Source: Chamaecyparis obtusa (Eukaryota; Streptophyta; Pinopsida; Cupressales; Cupressaceae). From it: a stretch of 64,000 nt of DNA. This document shows, piece after piece, positions 51,720-62,325 of the stretch. A model generated the notes under the pieces. It was not told the DNA's origin, made no database searches, and was given only the letters and a program-made list of their open reading frames with translations. The position numbers and the translations under genes were made by a program. The stretch lies in contig BSBK01005142.1 in NCBI GenBank assembly GCA_027943335.1, positions 434,001 to 498,000 on the forward strand, read 5' to 3'. Positions within the stretch are counted from its first letter, which is position 1; every line of letters begins with the position of its first letter.

Positions 51720-52725
51720 TGTATGCACCCTAAAATGGTCGCCTAGACTTTAGGCCCCATTTATTTGATTTATCAACCCTGAATCATTTTTATCAATAAT
51801 CAATATTTTCAACATTATCAATTTTTTTAATAAATCTTAATTTCGATCATATATTGGATTTTTATCCTATGGGCTAACCATTTATCCTAAGTCTTTATTT
51901 AATTGAAAGGAATATTTCCTCCCCTTTTATTTAAATAAAAAATTTCCACTTTTCTTCTTATCCTATATTGCACAAATAAAGTATTATTCTTGTTTTATAA
52001 AAAGTGAAAAAGCATAAATAAAACACTTTTTGTCTCATATGGACATAAAGTCAACCACTATTTTTCTATTGGAGGATACTTGTGCACATGGATTGCTCTT
52101 CTTTCAACCTCCACCGTTGATAAGATCTTTTGCCTCTTAATCTCCATGGTCCATTCCTTTGCATTTCTTATAAAAGGAGAGCTCTCTCCTTCATTTGCAT
52201 ACAATTGTTTTTATACTAATGTTATGTTGCAGGTTTTTAGGTGCATTTGGAGCTTTTGAAGATTTGGATCTTTCTTGTTACATCACATTTTCATGCTTTC
52301 ATAGTTTCCTTTCTTGCATTTCATAGCATTCATGGCTTCATTCTTAGCTTAGTTTCTTTATGCAATAGATTAATCTCACATAGTTTAATAGAAAGGCTTG
52401 GTAATACTTGTTCTTTTCTTTCATAGATTAGTTGCATTGTACTTCCATTTTCATAGACTAGACTGCATAATCATTCTTAGTTTACTTGCATTGCATTCAT
52501 ATTGATTCTATTTGGGGATATTGGCATTGTTGCCCTTGTCCTCATAGTAAATCTCTCATTGTGTGGTTGACTAGCAAGGTCATATGCTTCATAGCTCTAG
52601 CTGAGAGCAATTTTACAAATCTTGCAACTCCATGCATAGAGAGCTATGGATCAATTTGTGAGGGCTCATTCTTAAATTTTCGTGCATGTAATGATCCATA
52701 AAAGTGCACCATTCTAGTGTGTACA
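51720..52725 (+). repeat. 5' LTR of element H
   Basis: It ends GTGTACA just before the primer site and has a TATA box TATAAAAGG at 52169-52177. The left edge (TGTATGCACCC) is inferred from the end of the neighbouring minus-strand ORF and the TG start. No second copy is available to confirm it. Confidence 0.6.
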
Positions 52726-52728
52726 TTT

Positions 52729-52746
52729 TTGGCGCCCACCGTGGGG
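52729..52746 (+). other. Primer-binding site of element H
   Basis: TTGGCGCCCACCGTGGGG, a primer site common in plant Tat-type Gypsy elements. Confidence 0.88.
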
Positions 52747-52839
52747 CAGAGTAGATAGGCTTTGTCCTTTAGTTTCTTGCATTTTCATCATTTTTCAGAT
52801 TATTTTTCAGAAATTTTGCAGTCTCTGGTTTTCTATCTG

Positions 52840-53070
52840 AGAGTATCACGTGATACTTCTCAGGAATATCGTGCGATATACCTTACTATACCAGTGCGAC
52901 ACTTCACTCCAGAGAAGAATCGCACGCCAGTATTGAGGTATATCGCCTGGTGTCGTGCGAAATATCACCCGCCTATTGTGCAGTATATCGCCCGGACTGA
53001 GGTATATCGCTCGACTATAGGAAACTGTATTGCGCGATACTGGTGAAGTCTGAGGTATATCGCCTGATAT
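52840..53070 (+). repeat. Palindromic TATCG-motif block 1
   Basis: It opens with the perfect 14-bp palindrome GTATCACGTGATAC (52842-52855). Variants follow: ATATCGTGCGATATA, GTATATCGCCTGG, TATATCGCCCGG, TATATCGCTCG, TATTGCGCGATAC and TATATCGCCTGATA. Confidence 0.8.
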
Positions 53071-54474
53071 GACAGAGACTTGCATTTAGATTTTTTTTGT
53101 CCGAATTTGATAATTTTTAGTTTGCTGGATTGTTTTATTGCATTTAGATAGGCCTAACCTACATTTCTCAGTATAGATAAATCAGTTTCTTGTATTATTT
53201 TCATTTGGATTTTGGATTTCCTAACCATTGTTGGTCTAACAAGTTGTTTTGTAGGTGCTCTTGCTTGAAAGAAATTGCTATAAATCGCATGTCAAAGAGG
53301 GCTACTAACAGTTTTTTTGTAGGGCTGCCCTAAAAGCATAAAAACAAACACAAATTATTTTGCTTGTGATTTATTTCCTTTCAAAGTGTGGCATTCACTA
53401 ATTGCATTAGGAATCGTAATTCCTTATGAAAGAGATTTTGAAGTGGTAGGAGAAGTATGCTCTTCACCTTTAGGTGAATGAGAAAATCTTGACCCATCTT
53501 AAGGTTTTGGAAGCAAGGGGGTAATTGAATCTTTGCTTGGTGTGTTTGGGAGAAGTTTTTGAGATAGGGGAGTATGCTCTTCACCCTTGTGGTGAACCAA
53601 AAACCTTGAACCTCAAAAATCATCCACTTTTTGTTTGGTTTAGAAATTCTTTAGCGAGCCTGCTCTTGAGAAATCAAGAGGAACGACTCAAGTGGGGACA
53701 ACCTTGTCATCATTTTCCTTGGTGGTAAGTGATTCCAACTCACTATAATCTCAAGGCTATCAAGGACACTAAAAACTTTGGTAGACATAACACTTGTCTT
53801 CGCTTGATGTGAGTAGCTCATGGGATTGCGACCATGGGGAAAACATTGAGCAAGAATGCTTAAGGTACTCTTGAGGCTGCGAGGTCTGAGTCCTCTATGA
53901 GGAGCAAGAGGGGTGTTATGAACAGAAATCCTTATTAAGAACCATAGATAGAAGCCACCTTATTTTAGCTACTTGTCTTCTTAGTGCTAGGATTGATCTA
54001 AGTGGAACAACCCAGATCACCCCAAGATACTCACCATATGTGTCCCTTTGGTTGTGTTATTTGACACTTCCACGACAAAGCCAATATCTCTTGTGGGCAA
54101 CCACTTGGTGTGAGGCAATGGGGCATCAAGTTGTGGGCTAAGTTGGTAAGTATTGAGCCTTATCTTGTAGGTAGATCTTGCTTGAAGTGTTTTCGATTGT
54201 GCTAAACCAGTGTAAACGTTCTCAGCATGCAAACAATCGATAGCATTCGTAGGGTGCAATTTTTTTTTTTGATATCACAAGTGTTTGTCTTGGCAAGGTT
54301 GCTTTTGCCCTGGTTTCAAGTGTTTGGAGACATGTTTGATCCCATACTATTTGCAAACCTATCCAAATGCTGTTAAAATTGTGATTGAAATCAGACATTT
54401 TCACCCTAACGTTAAGAAACCCAAGATCAGACCTTAAAAACTTGAAATTTTGCACAAATTGGTCAAAAACTGCA

Positions 54475-54660
54475 TCAGTATCGCCTACTTAAGAGAGAAA
54501 TATCGCGCGATACTTCGCGCCAAAACTGCATCGCCCAACAGTTGTTAGGTCTATCGCCCGATAGTGTTGAGGTATATCGCCTGGTGTGGGGTGAAGTATC
54601 ACCTGGTCTGAAGTGTATCGCCCGGTTTGCCTGGAGTATATCGCCTGAGAATTTTCAGCA
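54475..54660 (+). repeat. Palindromic TATCG-motif block 2
   Basis: Contains the perfect 12-bp palindrome TATCGCGCGATA (54501-54512), then CTATCGCCCGATAG, TATATCGCCTGG, GTATCACCTGG, GTATCGCCCGG and TATATCGCCTGA at irregular spacing of about 20-30 bp. Confidence 0.8.
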
Positions 54661-55131
54661 ATATTTCTGGTTTCAGTCTTTTAAGTTGCCAACATACGAC
54701 TTGATCTTTGAGTAGGTTATTTGACCTTGCTGTTAGAAACCTATTTTGGCTGCAAATTTTTGACTTTAGTCTCCTAGGGTGATTTCAATTGATTTACAAG
54801 GTCACTTTGGAAATAATTTGTCAAGTTAGAGAGTTGTTCCTAGTGAAAAGTTGTCTTTAGAATTGTTGATTACATTCTTGGAGAATTTTGGTCCTCTTAT
54901 TGTCCAAATCATTTTCATTTCATCTCAATTATATTTTGGCCTAGCCCAACCTCCTGATTCAAAAGTTTAAGGGTAGTCACCCTTTGATTTGAAGCACCTC
55001 TTTGACAGTGTTGGTAAAGCCTCTTTTTCTATCTTTTCATTTTTCTTTTTGGACAATAGAGAACTTTGATTATCCTAGTTTGGTGTTGACATTTCGAGAG
55101 GTCATTTTATCACTACGAATCTCTTTCTTTC

Positions 55132-56216
55132 ATGTCAGTTACAACTAGGTACCAAGTCAATCAAGGGAAGCGACCCCCTGTTGTCTTTAGCCAGTTACCA
55201 CCAGTTAGGACTCGTCAACAACATAAGGGAAAGGAACCCCTTTTCGATCAATCTCCTAAAAGTGAACCCAAGGTTTGTTTTAATCCTAGTGAAGTGAGCA
55301 CCTCTTTAGCACCAATTTCATCAAGTATGGACATGAGTTACACTTTCACTCGACAACAAAGAGAAGCAATGAACCAAACCCTTGATGACATATTTCAATG
55401 ACATAGGGGTAACCTGATGTTCGCTGGGTTTGCATATGCTAGTCCACCAGGATCACCCCCTATTGGCACAAGGTATCTTGATGCTCACCAATGCACTAAG
55501 AGACATTACCAACAAACTCACTCAGATTCAGGGTCACAACATGAAGACCAGAACAACGGATCTAGTGATCACCATATCAATGCAGCTAATGCAATCAGAC
55601 GTTCAAGGCAATCTTCCCCACTAAAAGATACCTCTCGATATGCAAGTACAAGATTTAAAATTATTTAAAGAGAGAAGCAAGCCTATCTAGATGAACAAGC
55701 TGCTAAAAAAGAAAAATTTAGGCAATTAGAAGAAGAGGAACGTGCGTTATTGGATATAAGAAAAAGAGTCACCCAAGAAGAAGAAGATAGACTCTATGCA
55801 CAAAAACTCCAAAACCAATTCAATGGGAGGGGTACCAATAGTGGGACCAACTCACCCCCATCTACACCCTCCCCAAGTCCTAGAAGAAGGTCAAGGACGC
55901 CCTTGAGATTCCCAAGTCCTAGAGGTAGAAGGATTTCGAGATATGATCACCATAGGAGACAGTCACCTCATAGACATTCGAAGCAACCCTCTCAACGAGC
56001 ACATCATGACTCACAACATGGAGGAAGTTATGTCCACGTCGATAAAATGGATTTTATGACTATGCAACAAGAACCATTCTTTCAAGCATATGTGGAAAGG
56101 TATGTGGAACAAAACAAGGACCAATTTCTAGAAAGCCTCATCAACAAAGGTGCTAAGGTCCCATACAATTTTGATGTCCACCAAAAGATTAAGAAACAGA
56201 ATCCTTCACCGATGAG
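55132..56216 (+). pseudogene. gag: N-terminal gag region of element H (frameshifted)
   Basis: The start is taken at MSVTTRYQVNQGKRPPVVF (55132). A TGA at 55399 and frame changes near 55430 and 55700 break it. From 55730 the frame reads EERALLDIRKRVTQEEEDRL, then an Arg/Ser/Pro-rich basic stretch (PSPSPRRRSRTPLRFPSPRG), then DKMDFMTMQQEPFFQAYVER, ending at 56218. The last part overlaps the frame used by the rest of gag, so a one-base shift lies near 56150-56215. N-terminal Gag extensions rich in basic residues fit RNA binding. Confidence 0.65.
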
Positions 56217-57659
56217 GTGATCATGCAAATGCAAAAAGATATAGAAAGGATGAGAGCTCCTAAGAGCACATTTAATTTGGACTCCATATGTCCCAACCCA
56301 GTTGACAAGAGTGTGGTGTTGGTAGAGTTTCCTAAGAAAGTTGAGTTTCCAACCTATGACAAATATGATGGCACTAGTGATCCCCATGACCATGTTCCAT
56401 AGTTCTACATAATGAGCTTTTCCTTTCACCACGAAGACTCTTATTTGATGAAATTATTCCCAAGGAGTCTAAAAGGTCAAGCCATGGAGTGGTTCACTAA
56501 CCTTACTCCTCCAGTGAAGACATTTAAAGAACTTGTCCAAAGATTCATTCAACATTTTGCTTACAATTTATCAAGGTCGGTCACAATGCTTGATTTGTGC
56601 AAACTCAAACAAAATCAAGGGGAATCTTTTGTCACCTTCTTACATCGATGGAGACGATTGTGCTCAAAATACCCAAGGACAATTCCTAAGGAAGAAAGAA
56701 TAGACATCATTGTGAGCAATCTAATACCAGAGCTAAGGTATGAAGTAAAGAAGATCCCATTTAATTCATTTGATACCATGGTAGAGGTGGCATGTCGCAT
56801 AGAGGATGTCCTAAAAGAACAAGGAATTTTGGCTAAACCAACTAATAACAACCATGGCCAAAACAACAACACTAATGGTAATAAGGACAAAAAGAACCCC
56901 TATTGGAATAAAAATAAGCAAGTGGTCAATGACGGAGTTGTTGACTCATCTCAACCTAAAAATGAAGGAGTTCTTAACCTCTCTAATGCAGTCCAAGCTA
57001 TGAAGCTGCAAACATCTTTAGTGCAACAAGAGAATAAACCCAAGTATCAAGGGAGATCTAAAATAGAAAAGAGACAATTTACCAAATTGGGAGATTCCTA
57101 TGTAGATATCTTCAAGACATTAGTCGCTCATAATTTGGCACACGCTCAGGATCCTACAACGCACCGTATACTGGATCCTAAACCTCATTGGTGGGATGAG
57201 AAGGCTTTCTGTGTCTTCCATAATGGAATTGGACATGACATAGAAAATTGTTTTAAACTTAAGCATCTTGTCCAAGATCTTATTGAAAAGGGACAGTTAC
57301 AAGTTGATGGTTTAACCACTAACATAGATCACAAAGCTTTTAAAGAACCCTTGCCCAAATATGAGAAAGGAGAGAATTCTAGCAACAAGAATGGCAAGGC
57401 AGCTATTAATTACACCTACACCAATGCAAAAAATGTGATTAACATGCTTGAAGTTGTTGATGATAGTGTTAATATGATGAGAGGGAGAGACCCTTATGGA
57501 TATGATGTGGATTCAATGCCTATGCTTGATGAAGGACCCATTGTGGTCCTAAGAGGTCCTCACTCACGAAGGATGTCCCAACCCCTCAATGCAGTCACTA
57601 GGAGTCAGGCTCAAGCTCCCATTGTTATTAGAGGTCCTAGCTCTAGTAAGTCTAAGTAG
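56217..57659 (+). pseudogene. gag: Gypsy gag of element H
   Basis: Capsid/gag protein. The retrotransposon gag domain is clear at 56250-56850: FPTYDKYDGTSDPHDHV, then a TAG at 56400, SFHHEDSYLMKLFPRSLKG, AMEWFTNLTPPVKTFKELV, RFIQHFAYNLSRSVTM, LCKLKQNQGESFVTFLHRWR. The C-terminal half includes CVFHNGIGHDIENCFKLK (57220-57275), a degenerate zinc-knuckle-like C-x-H-x-H-x-C string common in Tat gag. It ends with TAG at 57657, after which the same frame continues into the protease. Confidence 0.85.
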
Positions 57660-59100
57660 TCAGTGTCAAAAGGTGTTCTTCCCAAATCTGCTATTGGTTC
57701 TGATTCAAATTATAACCTTATTGACCAATTACAACGCACACTAGCACATATATCTATTTTTGAGCTTTTGGAATTGTCCCCTAAACATAAGCGTATTCTT
57801 GAGGATGCTTTGCGAGTGGCTAATGTCCCTAATGATATAGATGTAGATCAATTCCAGAATATGGTCAACGATTTGGCTAGCCCTCATTACCTCACTTTTT
57901 CAGAAGAAGACGACAAATCCATCAGTCACCCACATAACTTGGCCTTACACATAGAAGTCATGATTCATAAAACCCGTGTTCGACACGTATTGATAGATGG
58001 GGGTGCAGGGTTGAACATTTGTACCATCAGTTTGTTGAAGGCTTTAAGATATTCCGAAGAGGTTATTGACACAAGGAAAAAGATCACAATAAAGGTGTAT
58101 GATGAAGCAGAAAGGAGTTCTAAAGGATTAGTAGTTTTACCAATTCGTATTGGTCCAGTGGAAAAGGATATTTTATTTCAGATTGTTGATGTTGGACCTT
58201 TAGCCTACAACATTTTTCTAGGTAGGCCATAGATTTATGAGATGCAAGCTGTTCCATCAACATATCACCAGTGTGTCAAGTTTCCTCATAATGGTGTAGA
58301 AATTTGCATACCTGGGGATAGCACTTTATCAGTGAATAACATTTCCGCGGGATCACATGTACCTTTGAATAGGGAAGCTGATAGTTCTAATGTCTCACTT
58401 GATCAATGTAAGGGTAAATTCAAGACCTTAGACCTTGGCATGGGAGATTACAAGATTGATTCTTTTACAAAGTTGCCAATCTCTCCTAGGTCTTATGGGA
58501 AGCCTTCACCGGATATGAAGCCCTCTTCGTCAGCCATGACACTATTTGGAAAGTTCATTGAGTCTTCAGTTCCCATTCAGGAAGAGAAGGAGGAAGTTGC
58601 CATTAGAGATTGGATCTATCATGAGGAAAAGTACCAACATAATGAAAATTTTGCTCCTTCACCTAAAGTCTATGGGAGAGGGTACATATTGGTCAAGAAC
58701 TTGGGATATCCAGGACATGGCCCTCTTAGTCATAGATTAGATGCCAGGGCCAAACCTTTGGACCATGCCCTTTTTGCACGACAGGATAAATCAACAAAGG
58801 GTTTAGGCTTTGAAAGTAACAAATCAACAAATACTGCTGTCCTAGCTACAACAGATAGTGATTCAGAATACACACCTGATCTATCTAATCAACAAGACAT
58901 GAAAGATGATTGGGTCCCTTCAACAAGCCTCCTTTGGGGAGATTCACAAGATTTGACACTTGACAATACTCCTATCCTAGCTGCGACAGATAGTGACTAT
59001 ATGAATGCTAGACTGAATATGGAAAGTGTTGCTATCCTAGCTGCGATGGATAGTAACAATGCTAGTAATCTTGAGGCTTCTACATCATAAGGCCCAAATA
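57660..59100 (+). pseudogene. pol: Gypsy protease region of element H
   Basis: Aspartic protease core at about 57940-58240: LALHIEVMIHKTRVRHVLID, then the active-site DGGAG (about 57995-58009) and LNICTISLLKALRYS, ending NIFLGRP. The stop at 58230 replaces the Trp normally found after GRP. The frame then carries a spacer with PSTYHQCVKFPHNG and three imperfect repeats of a (V/I)LAA(T/M)DS phrase (about 58840, 58975 and 59032) up to TAA 59088. The DGGAG form is usual for plant Gypsy proteases. Confidence 0.85.
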
Positions 59101-59855
59101 ATGATTCAGAAACAGACTCACATGAGTTCAAATGGGACTCACTTTCAGATGCTACAGTTGATTTGGACATGGATGTTGTCCATACTTATAGTACTCAACC
59201 CGATGTGACCAACGCGTCTTGTGTAGGACTTGAGGATTGAACTCCTCGAATTGCCTTAGTGGATGATGCTTCGTTTGGTAGGACAAATCCTGATTCAGGT
59301 ACCTTGGGAGGAGACTTGATGAACCCCAATTGCATGGTCACCAGAGATAACACCTTCCACATACACAATGTTGAACCAGCCATTGACCTACCCCTTGTTC
59401 ATTTCCACCTAATCGATTGGTCTCAACGCCATCAAGAACCACAACTCCTCACATTCCAGAATGACTACGAAATTGCTTGTCATCTAAATGCCCTCGACCT
59501 TGTAGTCTCTTCTACCAGGGGACCAACAACAAGTATGACAGAGCCTGATATTAAGTACCTTAGTCTAAAAATAAAAGAAAAAGAAAAAAAGAAAAAAAGG
59601 TCTGATGGCGAAAACCACTTTGTGGTAGTGTCAGAACCAAAAATAGTAAAAACAAATGACGTATCCGAAGGTGAAAACCTCTTTGAGGTGCCTAAGGATG
59701 GTGTACTTAATAGCTTGCCAAGTTACTTCCAAGACAGGTCATCAGTTCTCATTGAGCCTACACAACCAGTGAACTTGAATACATAAGAGGCTCCCCAAAT
59801 TGTGCACCTAGCTCAGTCTCTATCTGTTACAGAAAAAGAGGCATATTGAAAGTTT
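59101..59855 (+). pseudogene. pol: Linker between protease and RT of element H
   Basis: Same frame as the rest of pol, with stops at 59238, 59784 and 59847. Low-complexity acidic and Lys-rich sequence, including TREDNTFHIH-like wording (59340) and a KEKEKKKKRS patch. No catalytic motif. Confidence 0.7.
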
Positions 59856-60734
59856 TTGCAAAGAAAGAAAATTAATTTTGCTTGGACATATTTCGACATG
59901 CCAGGGCTTGACACTAATCTTATTATGCATCATCTATCCATAGCTCTAGAAATAAAACCAGTCAAACAAAAGTTGAGGAAAATGCATCCTCACATAGCTC
60001 TCCTTGTTAAAGATGAATTAGAAAAACTCCTTAGTGCAGGATTTATTCGAGCTATTGACTATGCCGAGTGGATCTCCAATATTGTTCCAGTTTCAAAACA
60101 TGATGGATCTATTCGCATTTGCAAAGACTTCAGAGACCTCAACAAAGCATGCCCAAAGGATGACTTTCCACTCCCACACATAGACATGATAGTGGATATG
60201 ACAGTGGGTTATGAGATATATTCCTTAATGGATGGGTTTTCTGGATATAACCAGATAAAAATAGCTCTTGAAGATCAAGAGAAAACAACTTTCACATGTG
60301 CATGGGGAACCTATTGTTGGAACGTGATGCCATTTGGCCTAAAGAATGCAGGAGCAACATACCAACGAGCTATGACCACTATATTTCATGATATGATGCA
60401 CAAAAATATGGAAGATTATGTGGATGACACCTTGGCTAAATCTAGGAAATGGGATACACACCTCGATGATTTGGAAGTAATTCTAGATCGTATGGAACAA
60501 TTCTAGCTTAGATTGAATCCTAAAAAGTGTGCATTTGGGGTTACCTCAGGTAAACTTCTCGAATTCATAATTTCAGCAAAAGGAATAGAGGTTGATCTTG
60601 AAAAGGTCCAAGATATATTAAATATGCCACCTCCAAGAAATATTAGTTAGATGAGAAGTCTTTAGGGATGACTCCAATCTATAAGGAGGTTTATTTCACA
60701 ACTTGCAGATAGAGCACAACCTTTCAATAAAACA
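59856..60734 (+). pseudogene. pol: Gypsy reverse transcriptase of element H
   Basis: RT copies the RNA to DNA. Motifs in order: FAWTYFDMPGLD, KQKLRKMHPHIALLVKDELE, LLSAGFIRAIDYAEWISNIV, VPVSKHDGSIRICKDFRDLN, CPKDDFPLPHIDMIVDMTVG, MDGFSGYNQIKIALEDQEKT, AWGTYCWNVMPFGLKNAGAT, and the catalytic YVDD at 60417-60428. After a TAG at 60504 the thumb region follows (LNPKKCAFGVTSGKLL), with stops at 60648, 60663 and 60669. All catalytic residues are present apart from the stops. Confidence 0.93.
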
Positions 60735-61289
60735 TTGCAAAAGGGAGTCACATGTGTGTGGAATGAGGATTGCCAAAAGAGCCTTGATCAAATAAAACAG
60801 TATTTGGCTAATCCTCCAATTCTGATGCCTCCTATTCCAGGGAAACCATTGATTTTGTACATTTTAGCAATAGAGTCTTCCTTGGGGGCATTATTGGCTC
60901 AATTAGATGACACTGGGAAAGAAAGGCCCATATACTATATCAGTCGCACTCTAGTATCTTATGAGATCAATTACAATAACATTGAGAAGTCTTGTCTTGC
61001 AGTAGTATTTTCTTCTCAAAAGTTGCGACACTATATGCTTGCTCATACTATACATTTGGTAGCAAAAATTGATCCTCTTAAGTACTTGCTTAGTAAGGCT
61101 GCCCTCACAGGTAGACTTGCTAAGTGGATGATGGTTTTATCTGAGTTTGATATAGAGTACATTGAGAGAAAGGCCATAAAAGGACAAGCTATTGCTGACC
61201 AATTAGCTGATTTCCCAGTTAAGGTTAGCATGCCTATTCAGGTAGAATTTCCAGATGAACACATATTGTACATGACCACTCGCACTTGA
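60735..61289 (+). pseudogene. pol: Gypsy RNase H (first) of element H
   Basis: The usual Ty3 RNase H after RT: CVWNEDCQKSLDQIKQYL, PLILYILAIESSLGALLAQL, ERPIYYISRTLVSYEINYNN, IEKSCLAVVFSSQKLRHYM, KYLLSKAALTGRLAKWMMVL, SEFDIEYIERKAIKGQAIAD. Open for 184 codons to the TGA at 61287, which stands where Tat elements have Trp at the start of the second RNase H. Confidence 0.9.
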
Positions 61290-61700
61290 AAAATATTCTT
61301 TGATGGTTCCAACATGCAAAATGGATCAGGCGCAAGAGTATTGTTTGTTTCTCCTCATGGGTATAATATACCAAAATCTTACAAACTTTTATTCCCATGT
61401 ACAAACAATATTGCAGAATATGAAGCATTAACCAATGGATTGAAACTAGCTATAGAATGGAACATAATAGAGTTACATATCTTTGGGGATTCCCAGTTAA
61501 TTATCAACCAAGTCAATGGGGAGTATCAAACCAAAGATGACAAGTTGGTACCCTATAAGAAGATGGTTGATTCATTGAGATGTTACTTTACCTTTGTGAC
61601 ATTTCAACAGATCCCTAGAGCAGAAAACAAAGCTGCAGATGCTATGGCTACATTAGCTTCACTCCTTCAGTTGGAACAACATGAATCAAGATTCGAATTC
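61290..61700 (+). pseudogene. pol: Second (archaeal-type) RNase H of element H
   Basis: A second RNase H follows directly: IFFDGSNMQNGSGARVLFVS, NNIAEYEALTNGLKLAIEW, ELHIFGDSQLIINQVNGEYQ, RAENKAADAMATLASLLQ. The four acidic residues (D in FDGS, E in AEYEAL, D in GDSQL, D in AADAM) are all present. Dual RNase H is diagnostic for the Tat lineage of plant Gypsy elements. Confidence 0.93.
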
Positions 61701-62325
61701 CTAGTGGAAGAGCTACACCATCCCATATTTGACTCATCTGAAAGCAATGTCATTTGTACCCTTGTCACACATGAGTCTTCCCGCTATGGTGCTCTCTATT
61801 CATATCTTCGAGATGGCATCATCCCTAACACTTTCAGCCATTCTGAACGTCAAAATATCATTCGTAATGCCTCTCGCCATACTCTTATCTCTGGTAATTT
61901 ATATAGGAGGGGTTTAGATGGGACACTTCTTAGGTGCTTGGAAAAGGAGGAATCCAACCAAGCGTTAGCAGACATCCACGAGGGCATTTGTGGTGGACAC
62001 TCCAACGGTCTTGCCATGACCCGAAGGTTGCTTAGGGCAGGGTACTACTAGCCCACAATGCAAACTGATGCAGTAGCTTTCTCTAAATCTTGTGAGAAAT
62101 GTCAAAAATATGGAAACCTGATTCATGCTCTAGGGAGGGAGCTAATTCCTTCTATTTCTCATTGGCCATTTCAGCGCTGGGCCTTTGACTTTGTTGGGAA
62201 AATTCACCCCAACTCATCAGGTGGACATAAGTTTATCATCACAGCTACTGATTATTTTATGAAATGGGTAGAGGCAGTCCCTCTTTCTGTTGCCTCAGGA
62301 AAAATTGTTTCACTCTTCATCATGA
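61701..62325 (+). pseudogene. pol: Gypsy integrase of element H, truncated
   Basis: The N-terminal HHCC zinc region reads DIHEGICGGHSNGLAMTRRL (about 61971-62030), then LLRAGYY, a TAG at 62049 and SKSCEKCQKYGN. The catalytic core begins with WPFQRWAFDFVGKIHP (first Asp) and FIITATDYFMKWVEAVPLSV. It ends near 62320 after ASGKIVSLF. The second Asp and the Glu, and the whole C-terminal domain, are missing. The sequence beyond is exon 3 of the antisense PMD gene. Confidence 0.9.

Larger units (their letters stand above)
52747..55131 (+). other. Long leader of element H with repeated motifs
   Basis: No protein is recognised. It contains two blocks rich in TATCG-type palindromes (52840-53070, 54475-54660). 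At 53450 and 53570 it also contains two copies of a segment opening with GTATGCTCTTCACC, each followed by GGTGAA. Long leaders are usual in Tat elements. Confidence 0.7.
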